Shown here: positions 1 through 5,960 of the stretch, in pieces
How positions within the stretch are numbered: the first letter of the stretch is position 1
Layout: every line of letters begins with the position of its first letter
NCBI GenBank assembly: GCA_000961805.1
Contig: LADV01000275.1
Coordinates: 1 to 6,704, forward strand
Direction of reading: 5' to 3'
From: Peptococcaceae bacterium BRH_c23
GTDB lineage: Bacteria; Bacillota_B; Desulfitobacteriia; Desulfitobacteriales; Desulfitobacteriaceae
Length of the DNA: 6,704 nt
Program-made: the position numbers and the translations under genes
The notes under the pieces: generated by a model
What the model was told of the DNA's origin: nothing
Seen by the model: only the letters and a program-made list of their open reading frames with translations
The model's database searches: none

Positions 1-4
1 TAAT

Positions 5-13
5 AAAGGAGGG
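5..13 (+). promoter_or_regulatory. Ribosome binding site of the hydrogenase cytochrome b gene
   Basis: AAAGGAGGG lies 6 nt before the ATG at 20, a near-perfect Shine-Dalgarno site that supports this start. A TAA at positions 1-3 or 4-6 could be the stop of the preceding gene, expected to be the hydrogenase large subunit, but too little sequence is present to say. Confidence 0.75.
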
Positions 14-19
14 AAGGAC

Positions 20-610
20 ATGTCTAGCCAATTAGACTTAGACCACCCATTGTTTCAGCGCGTTAGCCACTGGATCAATTTGATTAACTTTTTGATTTTA
101 ATCATTACAGGTTGGTTCATTCATTCCCCTTATCCTGGAATGCCTATGAATCTAATCAGAAATTTACATTTCATTTTCATGTACCTTTTAATCATTAATG
201 GTATAGTACGGTTCTATTTCTCCTTTTTTGGAAAGCATAAAGACTATAAATCCTTCTTTTTTAACTCACAGGATGTCAAAACAACTTGGCCACAAATAAA
301 GTATTATTTATTTATGGGCAAGCATCCAAAAACAGGAAAATACAATCCTCTTCAAAAAATGGCCTATATTGCCTTACCTATTATGGCTGTGCTTCAAGCT
401 GTAACAGGAATCATACTCTACAAGGGGGAACAATTGGCTGGCGCAGCCGGTTATTTTGGAGGTATAGCTGCTGTACGCGGCTTCCATTACCTCTTAATGT
501 GGTTATTTATCGCAGTGATCGCCATTCATGTTTATCTAGTCTTTACCGCAGCCTATGAACAATTCTTATTCATGTTCTTTGGCAAGATTAGAAAGGAGAA
601 GAGCGTATAA
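20..610 (+). CDS. hyaC: NiFe-hydrogenase b-type cytochrome subunit (HyaC/HupC family)
   Basis: This is the integral-membrane di-heme cytochrome b that anchors a periplasm-facing uptake NiFe-hydrogenase and passes electrons from H2 oxidation to the quinone pool. The 196-residue protein has four hydrophobic segments at about residues 21-37, 50-66, 114-134 and 155-176. Histidines that could bind the two hemes are seen at H17 (VSHW), H50 (NLHF), H156 (GFHY) and H170 (AIHVY), as the family requires. The length is slightly below that of proteobacterial HyaC (about 220-240 aa) but normal for Firmicutes. The gene has a strong ribosome binding site and is followed after only 2 nt by the maturation protease gene, so both belong to one operon. 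The large and small hydrogenase subunits are expected immediately upstream, outside the window. The family call is firm; the symbol follows the E. coli hya naming. Confidence 0.9.
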   Translation: MSSQLDLDHPLFQRVSHWINLINFLILIITGWFIHSPYPGMPMNLIRNLHFIFMYLLIINGIVRFYFSFFGKHKDYKSFFFNSQDVKTTWPQIKYYLFMGKHPKTGKYNPLQKMAYIALPIMAVLQAVTGIILYKGEQLAGAAGYFGGIAAVRGFHYLLMWLFIAVIAIHVYLVFTAAYEQFLFMFFGKIRKEKSV

Positions 611-612
611 AC

Positions 613-1107
613 ATGCAGTCACCAAAAATTATGGTGATGGGAGTAGGAAACATCCTCTTATCTGACGAAGGTTTAGGAGTTCGCTTTTTGGACGAACTAG
701 CTAAAACTACACTTCCCGACAATGTAGAACTACTTGAAGGGGGTACGGCTGGGCTTGAACTCGTCCATTTGATACAAGATATCGACTTTCTGATTATCGT
801 CGATGCCTTTAATGCAAAAGCTGAACCTGGGGCATTGTTCCGCTTTCAGCCAGGAGATCTTCAAATCATCCCTGAACAATACGAAGTTTCATTTCATCAA
901 ATAGGCATAATAGAGGTCCTTGCTATGGCTAAGGTATTAGGCCAGGCTCCACAAACCCTAATTTTCGGTGTTCAACCTAAGAGTTTAGAATGGGGATTGG
1001 ATATCAGTCCTGAAATCGAAGCGCTCTTTCCTCGTCTAGTAGAGTTTGTTCTCAAAGAAGTCGATTCCATTCAAAGCGAAGGGAAATTCACTTCAACGCT
1101 GGATTAA
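613..1107 (+). CDS. hyaD: Hydrogenase maturation endopeptidase (HyaD/HupD/HybD family)
   Basis: This is a nickel-dependent endopeptidase that removes the C-terminal extension of the NiFe-hydrogenase large subunit after nickel insertion, allowing the enzyme to close and be exported. The protein has 164 residues, the usual length. It opens with the family motif GVGNILLSDEG (residues 10-20). The three residues expected to hold the substrate's nickel are present: E19, D64 (in VDAFNA) and H95 (in SFHQIG), matching E16, D62 and H93 of E. coli HybD. It starts 2 nt after the cytochrome gene, and a GAAAGGAG site at 591-598 lies inside the upstream coding end, somewhat far (14 nt) from the ATG. The protease is usually specific for one hydrogenase, so it most likely serves the one encoded just upstream. 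A hairpin terminator follows at 1117-1163. Confidence 0.93.
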   Translation: MQSPKIMVMGVGNILLSDEGLGVRFLDELAKTTLPDNVELLEGGTAGLELVHLIQDIDFLIIVDAFNAKAEPGALFRFQPGDLQIIPEQYEVSFHQIGIIEVLAMAKVLGQAPQTLIFGVQPKSLEWGLDISPEIEALFPRLVEFVLKEVDSIQSEGKFTSTLD

Positions 1108-1116
1108 AGCCGATAT

Positions 1117-1163
1117 AAAAAACACACTGCTTATGTAGACGTACTTAAGTAGTGTGTTTTTTT
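1117..1163. terminator. Rho-independent terminator after the hydrogenase operon, probably bidirectional
   Basis: CACACTGCTTA pairs with TAAGTAGTGTG (one G-T wobble) around a short loop. The stem is extended by an A-run on the left and a T-run on the right. It sits between the convergent hydrogenase protease gene and hypB, and can act on both strands because the A-run becomes a T-run on the minus strand. Confidence 0.85.
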
Positions 1164-1256
1164 CTTTCTTAAATGGTCGCTGCTTGGCATCACGTGCCTT
1201 GCTATCACGACACCTTGCCATTCATGGGAGTAGAACAAACCTGAAGTAATTTTCAT

Positions 1257-1931
1257 TTAATTATTCTGATAATTACCTACCTCTTGTTTTAGCCAACTTG
1301 TCCATTCTTCAAGCCCGTTTCCGTTTCGGCAAGAAACCTCAAAAATTCTGATGTCCGGATTAATTGCCAGGATATCCTGTCTCATATTATCCATATTTAC
1401 GTCTGTCAGCGCCTCAAGATCCATCTTATTAAGTACAACGACTTTAGCATTGCGGAAGATCACAGGATATTTTGCGGGCTTATCATCCCCCTCTACAATA
1501 CTCAAAACAATAACTTTAAACGCCTCTCCTAAATCAAAATCCGCTGGACAAACGAGGTTTCCAACGTTTTCGATAATTAAAAGGTCTATTCCCTTCCCCT
1601 CAAATTCTGGTAGTACTTTGTTGACCATTTTACTGTCTAGATGGCATCCTCCGCCAGTATTAATCTGAATTACCGGAACCTTGTAAGCAGCAATGCGATC
1701 TGCGTCTTTACTGGTAAAGATATCCCCCTCAATAACTCCCACCTGCATGTTCAGCATTAACAGCGGTAACGTCTTTTCTAAGAGGGTCGTTTTCCCTGCT
1801 CCAGGTGAGCCGATCACGTTAATAGCTAAACAATTACTTTTTCTGAAATGAGCGCGATTCAGATCGGCTTGCCTATCATTTGAACTAAGTATGTTAGCCA
1901 TGACCTCGATTTCACGACGGTTTGATTCCAT
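1257..1931 (-). CDS. hypB: Hydrogenase/urease nickel incorporation GTPase HypB
   Basis: HypB is a cytoplasmic SIMIBI-class GTPase that works with HypA to deliver nickel to the hydrogenase large subunit. The 224-residue protein shows the P-loop GSPGAGKTT (41-49), the switch region around EGD (68-70), the nickel/zinc site residues C96, H97 (GGGCHLD) and C128 (NLVCPA), and the guanine-specificity motif NKMD (168-171). The N-terminus lacks both the CxxCGC high-affinity nickel motif of E. coli HypB and the His-rich stretch of rhizobial HypB, so only the G-domain metal site is left. The ATG at 1931 directly abuts the hypA stop codon. Its GGAGG site (1940-1944) lies within the end of hypA, so translation is probably coupled. 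hypCDEF are not in the window. Confidence 0.96.
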   Translation of the reverse strand: MESNRREIEVMANILSSNDRQADLNRAHFRKSNCLAINVIGSPGAGKTTLLEKTLPLLMLNMQVGVIEGDIFTSKDADRIAAYKVPVIQINTGGGCHLDSKMVNKVLPEFEGKGIDLLIIENVGNLVCPADFDLGEAFKVIVLSIVEGDDKPAKYPVIFRNAKVVVLNKMDLEALTDVNMDNMRQDILAINPDIRIFEVSCRNGNGLEEWTSWLKQEVGNYQNN

Positions 1932-2273
1932 TTATTCAACCTCCAGACTTTCAAGTAATAGTTCCTCACCCTGTATCACATCTATACCAGAATTTTGACA
2001 TTTAGGACAGAGAAACAACATAGTTGCTACCGCGAATTCTTCATGGCATGTTTGACAACGCCCCCGCACCGAGACGCGTTCTACTATCAACTCTGCTCCT
2101 TCACATAGTGTACCCTTGCTATACGCCTCAAAGGCCATATTCAAGGCTTCAGGTTCTGCATTGGTCAACTCTCCGACCTTAAGCTTAACTTGCAACACAC
2201 GCTTTATATCATGCTGGGATATGGTCTGTTCAATAACCTCAAATACCCCTCCCATCAAAGACATTTCATGCAA
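1932..2273 (-). CDS. hypA: Hydrogenase nickel incorporation protein HypA, TTG start
   Basis: HypA is a small metallochaperone that binds nickel through its N-terminus and passes it on with HypB to the hydrogenase large-subunit precursor. The 113-residue protein begins MHEMSL, giving the invariant nickel ligand H2 and neighbour E3. Its zinc domain has two CxxC pairs, C73/C76 (CQTC) and C89/C92 (CPKC). The start codon is TTG, not ATG; it is fixed because the MHE N-terminus is essential in the family and a GGAG site lies 9 nt upstream. The gene is joined without a gap to hypB. It is transcribed towards the hydrogenase operon, so the hyp pair has its own promoter, presumably in the 2274-2582 gap. 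Confidence 0.96.
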   Translation of the reverse strand: MHEMSLMGGVFEVIEQTISQHDIKRVLQVKLKVGELTNAEPEALNMAFEAYSKGTLCEGAELIVERVSVRGRCQTCHEEFAVATMLFLCPKCQNSGIDVIQGEELLLESLEVE

Positions 2274-2280
2274 AGATTAT

Positions 2281-2289
2281 CACTCCTTG
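2281..2289 (-). promoter_or_regulatory. Ribosome binding site that fixes the TTG start of hypA
   Basis: On the minus strand CAAGGAGTG lies with its GGAG core 9 nt before the TTG at 2273. The next in-frame ATG (codon 4) would remove the nickel-ligand His2, so this site decides the start. Confidence 0.75.
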
Positions 2290-2348
2290 TATAGTATTGT
2301 ATCTTCTTCATCTTATCAACATTATTCGACGGGAGGTTTGGATATCCT

Positions 2349-2377
2349 TTACAGTCGCTGTAATAATTCCGAATTAT
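2349..2377. promoter_or_regulatory. Two adjoining palindromes upstream of hypA, possible operator
   Basis: TTACAGTCGCTGTAA (2349-2363, arms 6 and centre 3) shares its last base with ATAATTCCGAATTAT (2363-2377, arms 7 and centre 1). Both are perfect inverted repeats. The second has the 7-1-7 geometry of Fur-family operators, although its bases do not match the Fur, PerR or Zur consensus exactly. A TATACT box (minus strand, 2379-2384) next to it would place a start site inside the palindrome, but no good -35 box is seen. The role as operator is inference. Confidence 0.4.
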
Positions 2378-2498
2378 CAGTATAGCGAAACCCTAATAGG
2401 CTGAATTCTTGCTCTCGGGTACCTGCATACTTGTAGAAGTAGACGTCTCACGATTGGCTGAAGAACTAAATCTTATCATAACAGAAGAGTATTTGACT

Positions 2499-2528
2499 TT
2501 GATAAAATGGTATAGGGTTGTCTATGAT
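2499..2528 (+). promoter_or_regulatory. Possible promoter of the small acid-soluble spore protein gene
   Basis: TTGATA (2499-2504) and TATGAT (2523-2528) are separated by 18 nt and each matches the vegetative sigma consensus at 5 of 6 bases. A start near 2535 would leave a leader of about 48 nt. Genes of this family are normally read by sigma-G in the forespore, and no clear sigma-G boxes are seen, so this is tentative. Confidence 0.3.
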
Positions 2529-2582
2529 GGAGAGGATAATAAATGAGTTTCGAAGGCAACTGAAATAAAGGAGGACGGTAAA

Positions 2583-2804
2583 ATGAGTCGTAATAAACCT
2601 GAGGTTCCTGAATCCGAAAGACAGTTGGATCAACTTAAATGGGAAGTCGCTGAAGAATTAGATTTAGACGATGATATTCAAGAAAAAGGATATGCCAATA
2701 TGACTACCCGCGAAGTTGGTCAAATCGGTGGAAACATGGTTAAAAAGATGATTACCTATGCTGAAAAGGAAATGGCAGAACAAGGTGCAGATATTATGGA
2801 TTAA
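2583..2804 (+). CDS. Alpha/beta-type small acid-soluble spore protein (SASP)
   Basis: Proteins of this family coat and protect DNA in the dormant spore and are degraded by the GPR protease at germination. The 73-residue product carries both family blocks. LKWEVAEEL (18-26) corresponds to the usual LKYEIAQE with the GPR cleavage position at E21-V22-A23. TTREVGQIGGNMVKKMI (41-57) corresponds to the second DNA-binding block with its GG pair at 49-50. The usual Asn in that second block (R-x-N-G) is Val45 here, and there is an acidic stretch DLDDD (27-31), so it is a divergent member. AAGGAGG at 2568-2574 precedes the ATG by 8 nt. It stands alone and ends before a bidirectional terminator. Its presence indicates a spore former. 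Confidence 0.88.
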   Translation: MSRNKPEVPESERQLDQLKWEVAEELDLDDDIQEKGYANMTTREVGQIGGNMVKKMITYAEKEMAEQGADIMD

Positions 2805-2876
2805 CGAAGATACCGCTGAATTAGTTGAGGAGTGATCACAAAAACCTGGTAAGCTAGTATTATGGTTCTTGAACAA

Positions 2877-2919
2877 AAAGGAAAGGGCGATCGATCATGA
2901 AACATCGTCCCTTTCCTTT
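2877..2919. terminator. Hairpin terminator between the spore protein gene and larA
   Basis: AAAGGAAAGGGCGAT (2877-2891) pairs with ATCGTCCCTTTCCTTT (2904-2919), leaving one bulged T and a 12-nt loop. T-rich sequence follows on the right and A-rich sequence precedes on the left, so it can end transcripts from both convergent genes. Confidence 0.8.
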
Positions 2920-3004
2920 ATCTTTCTACTCTGAAAAAAAGAATACATTTCACTCATCAGTAATGTGGCTTTAAGGTATGGGGATCGGATATATATAAAG
3001 CCGT

Positions 3005-4267
3005 CTATTCCTCTACGTACGGAATAGTCAAGGGACCAAGTGGCAATACTGCAATACTCATTTTCTTGCCATACTTGTCCATCAGTTCCTGCAAAGTTTG
3101 TTCAATATCTTTTGTCTGCTTAAGCATGGCAGTTTTGATTGATTCCTCGGGTAGTAACGAATATACATATACATCTGCCCACTCCTGAATCATGGCAAGT
3201 CTTTGTGCTTCCCACTGATCGAACATTTGAAATGAAGGGACATTAATCATTTCTAAGAGTTCCTTTGGAGATTCTCGCATCTGCAATATTTTAACGAAGT
3301 TACCGTGTTCGGGCATACCTTCACTACATTCAGCTGCGCAAATGATTGTACCACCTTGTTTGACGATCATACGGGCAGCATCCATGCCCTTCACTGCTTG
3401 ATATAGATTCTGGTCAAGAGGGTAACCTGCGTTTGTTGTAATGACCACATCATAGCGTTCCTCACATTTAATCATGGCATGCTCTTTGACATATGTACAC
3501 CCAACAGCATGGGCCGCAGTCAGTTCTCCGGCAAAAACATTCGTAATCTCCTTCTTACCGTTCAAAGCGACATTGAGAAGAAAATCCGGCTTACAAAAAT
3601 TATTGACTTCCCTTGTCATTTGTTGAAGAGGATTTTTGTCTAAGATACCCCATGTAGCCATCGGGTCCCCTATCATTCGAGCATTATGGAACGTCAAAAT
3701 AGTTTCAATGCCCGCTATGCCAGGCATAATTCCCTTGGGCCCTCCCGAAAAGCCTGCAAAAAAATGAGGTTCGATGAACCCTGTCACAATTCTAAAGTCA
3801 GCCTCAACGTATTCTTTGTTAAGGTATACCTCACAACCGTAGCTACTTGTTCCTAGATGTGTCAATTCAGATTTTTCGTGACAATGGTGATTGATAATTC
3901 GTACCGAATCAACAATTGTCTCTCCTAACATTTCCACGAACTCTGGTCTTGTTTGGTCACGGTGCGTCCCAAGACCATTAATAATCGTAACATTCTCAAG
4001 CGGAACATGAGGTAGCTCCTCTAATATCCAAGGTATTAACTTATGGTTAGGGGTTGGCCGAGTAATATCACTGATTACAATGACGACCTTATCCTTAGAC
4101 TTAACCATTTCGCGGAGGGGTTTAGTCCCGATAGGATTGCGCAGAGCATTTAGGACAAGTTCATGATCGTCCTCAGGCAACTCCAAAAAGGTGGGTTCTA
4201 CAATCCTCGTATCCTCAGGAACGTTCACACTTAGTCCACTTTTTCCATAAGCTAACATTACATTCAC
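3005..4267 (-). CDS. larA: LarA-family nickel-pincer-dependent 2-hydroxyacid racemase/epimerase
   Basis: LarA enzymes interconvert stereoisomers of 2-hydroxyacids by hydride transfer to the nickel-pincer nucleotide (NPN) cofactor, which LarB, LarC and LarE build. The 420-residue protein has the family length. Its candidate catalytic and cofactor residues stand at a constant offset of 6 from Lactobacillus plantarum LarA: H102 (GTHRD), H168 (EPHFF), K178 (GGPKGIMPG, the lysine that binds the cofactor) and H194 (FHNARM). Q290 and K293 (LDQNLYQAVKG) correspond to the substrate-side Gln/Lys. The early DITRPTP motif (67-73) is also present. The start is GTG at 4267 with GGAGG 8 nt upstream; the ATG three codons later is too far from that site. 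larB, larC and larE are not in the window. The family includes lactate, malate, phenyllactate, hydroxyglutarate and sugar-acid enzymes, so the substrate is open. It follows the signalling gene after 35 nt with no terminator, so both are probably co-transcribed. Confidence 0.9.
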   Translation of the reverse strand: MNVMLAYGKSGLSVNVPEDTRIVEPTFLELPEDDHELVLNALRNPIGTKPLREMVKSKDKVVIVISDITRPTPNHKLIPWILEELPHVPLENVTIINGLGTHRDQTRPEFVEMLGETIVDSVRIINHHCHEKSELTHLGTSSYGCEVYLNKEYVEADFRIVTGFIEPHFFAGFSGGPKGIMPGIAGIETILTFHNARMIGDPMATWGILDKNPLQQMTREVNNFCKPDFLLNVALNGKKEITNVFAGELTAAHAVGCTYVKEHAMIKCEERYDVVITTNAGYPLDQNLYQAVKGMDAARMIVKQGGTIICAAECSEGMPEHGNFVKILQMRESPKELLEMINVPSFQMFDQWEAQRLAMIQEWADVYVYSLLPEESIKTAMLKQTKDIEQTLQELMDKYGKKMSIAVLPLGPLTIPYVEE

Positions 4268-4275
4268 AAAAACAT

Positions 4276-4280
4276 CCTCC
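4276..4280 (-). promoter_or_regulatory. Ribosome binding site supporting the GTG start of larA
   Basis: GGAGG on the minus strand lies 8 nt before GTG at 4267. The ATG at codon 4 would be 17 nt away, so GTG is preferred. Confidence 0.65.
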
Positions 4281-4302
4281 TATTCTCTGATTCAACCCTT
4301 TT

Positions 4303-5166
4303 TCATAAACTAGTAGCTAATGTTTTCAACTCACTACTTACTAGTTGGACTCCATCAATTAATTTAGCAATTTCCTGATTGGCCCGTGCCTGTTCTTGTG
4401 TAATTTCACGGTTACGCAAAGAGCTTTCGGTGATTTTTTGGATTATTAATTGAAATTCAAGTAATATTCCACTGATTTCACTAGCAGAACGATTACTTTC
4501 TTCTGCCAATTTCCGCACTTCTCCAGCAACTACCGAAAAACCTCGACCTTGTTCGCCAGCCCGTGCAGCCTCAATAGCTGCATTCAAGCCTAATAGATTA
4601 GTTTGCTTGGCCACTTTCCTAATAAGTTCTAAAATACTTGAGGTAGAATGTAGCTGATTTTTACCTTGTTCCGCTTCTTCAGCAATGACATGGCTTATCG
4701 CCGCAACTTCTTGGGCAGAAGCAGCAGTTTGTTGGACTGCACTCGCGGCTTGTTCGATCGCTGTGGTTAGAACCTGCACTTGATTACGAATGATAACTTT
4801 CAGTTCCTCATCCCTTAACAACATCACAACCATCCCAGTTGCAATTTTAGCAACAGGCGTAACTATATCCAATGGTCCGGCAATTCCAAAGGTACCGATT
4901 TTAACTCCATCTACCTTGATTGCCTCATTATAACCCTCTTTAAGCTTTCCCTCAGAAGCTTCTGCTTCTTGAATTGTGACTACAGTAAAGTCAATGTTGT
5001 TTGTTAATATTTTCCGACTCCCTTTATGTTGCACACCTATCCTAGTTTTGGCTGAATCAGCAATGATTATCCCCGTTTCATCACAAACTATCACAGAATA
5101 TCCACATTGATCATGAATAAAATTAACAATTTTATTCGCAACATCCTCACTCAACTTAGAGACCAT
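4303..5166 (-). CDS. Soluble chemotaxis-type signalling protein with sugar-diacid-recognition-like N-terminus
   Basis: The 287-residue protein has two parts. Residues 1-130 ([12 protein letters not shown] ... [17 protein letters not shown] ... [15 protein letters not shown]) resemble the diacid-recognition domain of CdaR/SdiR regulators, which bind sugar diacids such as glycerate or glucarate. Residues about 131-287 form the coiled-coil signalling domain of methyl-accepting chemotaxis proteins. Its hairpin tip is clear ([20 protein letters not shown], 188-207, then GRGF and EVRKLAEES), the part that contacts CheA and CheW. There is no transmembrane segment or HAMP domain, so it should be cytosolic. 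It ends soon after the descending helix and has no CheR-binding pentapeptide. GGAG lies 9 nt before the ATG. The gene precedes larA by 35 nt, so the ligand may be a hydroxyacid or diacid related to the LarA substrate (inference). The signalling half is certain; the N-terminal assignment is by resemblance. Confidence 0.85.
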   Translation of the reverse strand: MVSKLSEDVANKIVNFIHDQCGYSVIVCDETGIIIADSAKTRIGVQHKGSRKILTNNIDFTVVTIQEAEASEGKLKEGYNEAIKVDGVKIGTFGIAGPLDIVTPVAKIATGMVVMLLRDEELKVIIRNQVQVLTTAIEQAASAVQQTAASAQEVAAISHVIAEEAEQGKNQLHSTSSILELIRKVAKQTNLLGLNAAIEAARAGEQGRGFSVVAGEVRKLAEESNRSASEISGILLEFQLIIQKITESSLRNREITQEQARANQEIAKLIDGVQLVSSELKTLATSL

Positions 5167-5193
5167 TATTCATCTCTCCTTTTAAGCTGATTC

Positions 5194-5212
5194 TATACCA
5201 CATTATACCACA
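5194..5212 (-). promoter_or_regulatory. Possible extended -10 promoter of the signalling protein-larA operon
   Basis: On the minus strand TGGTATAAT (5202-5210) is an extended -10 box. A start near 5195 gives a leader of about 30 nt containing the ribosome binding site (5176-5179). No convincing -35 box is seen, as is common with extended -10 promoters. The 9-mer TGTGGTATA occurs twice exactly 10 bp apart (5204-5212 and 5194-5202), so two registers or an overlapping operator are possible. Confidence 0.4.
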
Positions 5213-5236
5213 ATTGTCTGATGGCCGGACCAAGAA

Positions 5237-5273
5237 TCTATATTATATCTTGTCCCTTAGTCTATATTGTATC
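5237..5273. repeat. Direct repeat in the region upstream of the signalling protein gene
   Basis: TCTATATTATATC (5237-5249) and TCTATATTGTATC (5261-5273) agree at 12 of 13 positions and start 24 bp apart. A shorter third copy, TCTATAT, starts at 5371. They lie in the divergent gap between the signalling gene and the ymaF-like gene and may be binding sites. AT-rich composition makes chance resemblance possible. Confidence 0.35.
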
Positions 5274-5408
5274 ACATCGAATGCACCTGTAACCAACGCG
5301 GAAACTACCACAAAAAATGACAAACTCTTATGTTCTAGCAAGAGCAAACATATTTAATCTCCTCTGCTCGTCTATATCCATATAATGGTATTATAGATTT
5401 TTGAGAAG

Positions 5409-5417
5409 AGAGGTGAT
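5409..5417 (+). promoter_or_regulatory. Ribosome binding site that places the TTG start of the ymaF-like gene
   Basis: AGAGGTGAT lies just before two consecutive TTG codons at 5419 and 5422. The second gives normal spacing (6 nt from AGGTG). A start at the in-frame TTG at 5401 would put this site inside the gene. Confidence 0.6.
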
Positions 5418-5421
5418 TTTG

Positions 5422-5727
5422 TTGTATCAGGCTGCAGAGATATTTCACGTTCATAACTATAGCATTCCCACTACTTTTGATAACGGTCACACCCATAGAG
5501 TATTTGGTGTAACCAGTCTCGGAGTTTTAAAAGGAAATACCCACGTCCATTACTACCGTGGGTACACCACCCTAGAAGATGGTCATGTCCATTACTTTGG
5601 AGGTGTAACCGGACCTGCCATCTTCCTACCCGGTGGCGGCCATATCCACAACTACAGAGGAGTTACGAGCTTTGACGATAGGCATAGACATGCATACGCC
5701 GGGACAGACTCTCCTTCTTATTTTTAA
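5422..5727 (+). CDS. YmaF-family His-rich repeat protein, TTG start
   Basis: The 101-residue protein resembles the YmaF family, whose function is unknown. It consists of three tandem units of about 32 residues, each with two HxH pairs 14 residues apart: H9/H11 and H23/H25; H41/H43 and H55/H57; H74/H76 and H88/H90. Shared positions in the units read roughly HxHxYxGxTTxxDGHxHxxxGVT. There are no cysteines, signal peptide or membrane segments, so it is probably cytosolic or a spore/surface-associated soluble protein. Regular HxH pairs on short beta strands suggest binding of a divalent metal, which is inference. It is divergent from the signalling protein-larA operon. Its start was moved from 5401 to 5422 to fit the ribosome binding site. 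A possible -10 box TATAAT lies at 5381-5386 without a clear -35. Confidence 0.75.
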   Translation: MYQAAEIFHVHNYSIPTTFDNGHTHRVFGVTSLGVLKGNTHVHYYRGYTTLEDGHVHYFGGVTGPAIFLPGGGHIHNYRGVTSFDDRHRHAYAGTDSPSYF

Positions 5728-5863
5728 TCAATCCAATCTATTCGAAAAGATTTCCATTTTTTTGAGGAATCATCTTATTGAAAAGCTTTTATATGGGGAA
5801 ACCGGGGAACAGGCGCGTTGTTTTGCTTAAAGCTTGATGCTCGAAAACCCTCTGTTCAAGAAC
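5728..5863. other. Intergenic stretch between the ymaF-like gene and the 5S remnant
   Basis: No gene is recognised. A weak hairpin (AAGATTTCC at 5747-5755 with GGAATCATCTT at 5766-5776) may end the ymaF-like transcript. AAGCTTTTA (5783-5791) and TTAAAGCTT (5827-5835) form an imperfect inverted repeat. CTGTTCAAGAACAG (5852-5865) is a perfect 14-bp palindrome that touches the next hairpin. Confidence 0.5.
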
Positions 5864-5903
5864 AGTAAGAGACTGCCTCTAAAGTTAGAGATAGTCTCTT
5901 ACT
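5864..5903 (-). terminator. Terminator-like hairpin after the degenerate 5S copy
   Basis: AGTAAGAGACTGCCTCTAA (5864-5882) and TTAGAGATAGTCTCTTACT (5885-5903) form a stem of 19 positions, 17 of them complementary, with a 2-nt loop. Its core resembles the hairpin behind the intact 5S gene (ACTATCTCT on the minus strand in both), so it looks like a duplicated and diverged copy. It has no good T-run, so its strength as a terminator is uncertain. Confidence 0.55.
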
Positions 5904-5960
5904 ATTTCCTAGATGCACTACTTTCTCAAGGCCTATGCCTCAAGTATCATTGCCCTTGGA

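Larger units (their letters stand above)
2274..2582. other. Divergent intergenic region between hypA and the spore protein gene
   Basis: No credible protein or RNA gene is seen in these 309 bases. They hold the hypA ribosome binding site, the twin palindromes at 2349-2377, and a possible promoter for the spore protein gene. On the minus strand TTGATA (2314-2319) and TACTAT (2291-2296) are 17 nt apart, but a start there would fall on the hypA ribosome binding site, so they are unlikely to be its promoter. Confidence 0.6.

Noticed and set aside
286..558. A 90-codon + strand frame within the cytochrome b gene
   Set aside because: It is an out-of-frame shadow of a protein with clear membrane segments and heme histidines.
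1351..1668. A 105-codon + strand frame inside hypB
   Set aside because: It lies antisense to a clear HypB protein with all GTPase motifs and has no recognisable domain.
2401..2460. Possible T-box or riboswitch around GGGTACC
   Set aside because: No T-box core sequence or terminator/antiterminator pair is present, and neither flanking gene is an expected target.
2543..2563. Six-codon leader frame (MSFEGN) with a GGAGAGG site 7 nt upstream, before the spore protein gene
   Set aside because: It is too short to test by composition, no attenuator-like hairpin follows, and such short frames with a chance purine-rich site are common.
5852..5865. CTGTTCAAGAACAG as an SOS (LexA) box
   Set aside because: Firmicute LexA sites read GAAC followed by GTTC; here the half-sites are in the opposite order, and the nearest genes are not damage-response genes.
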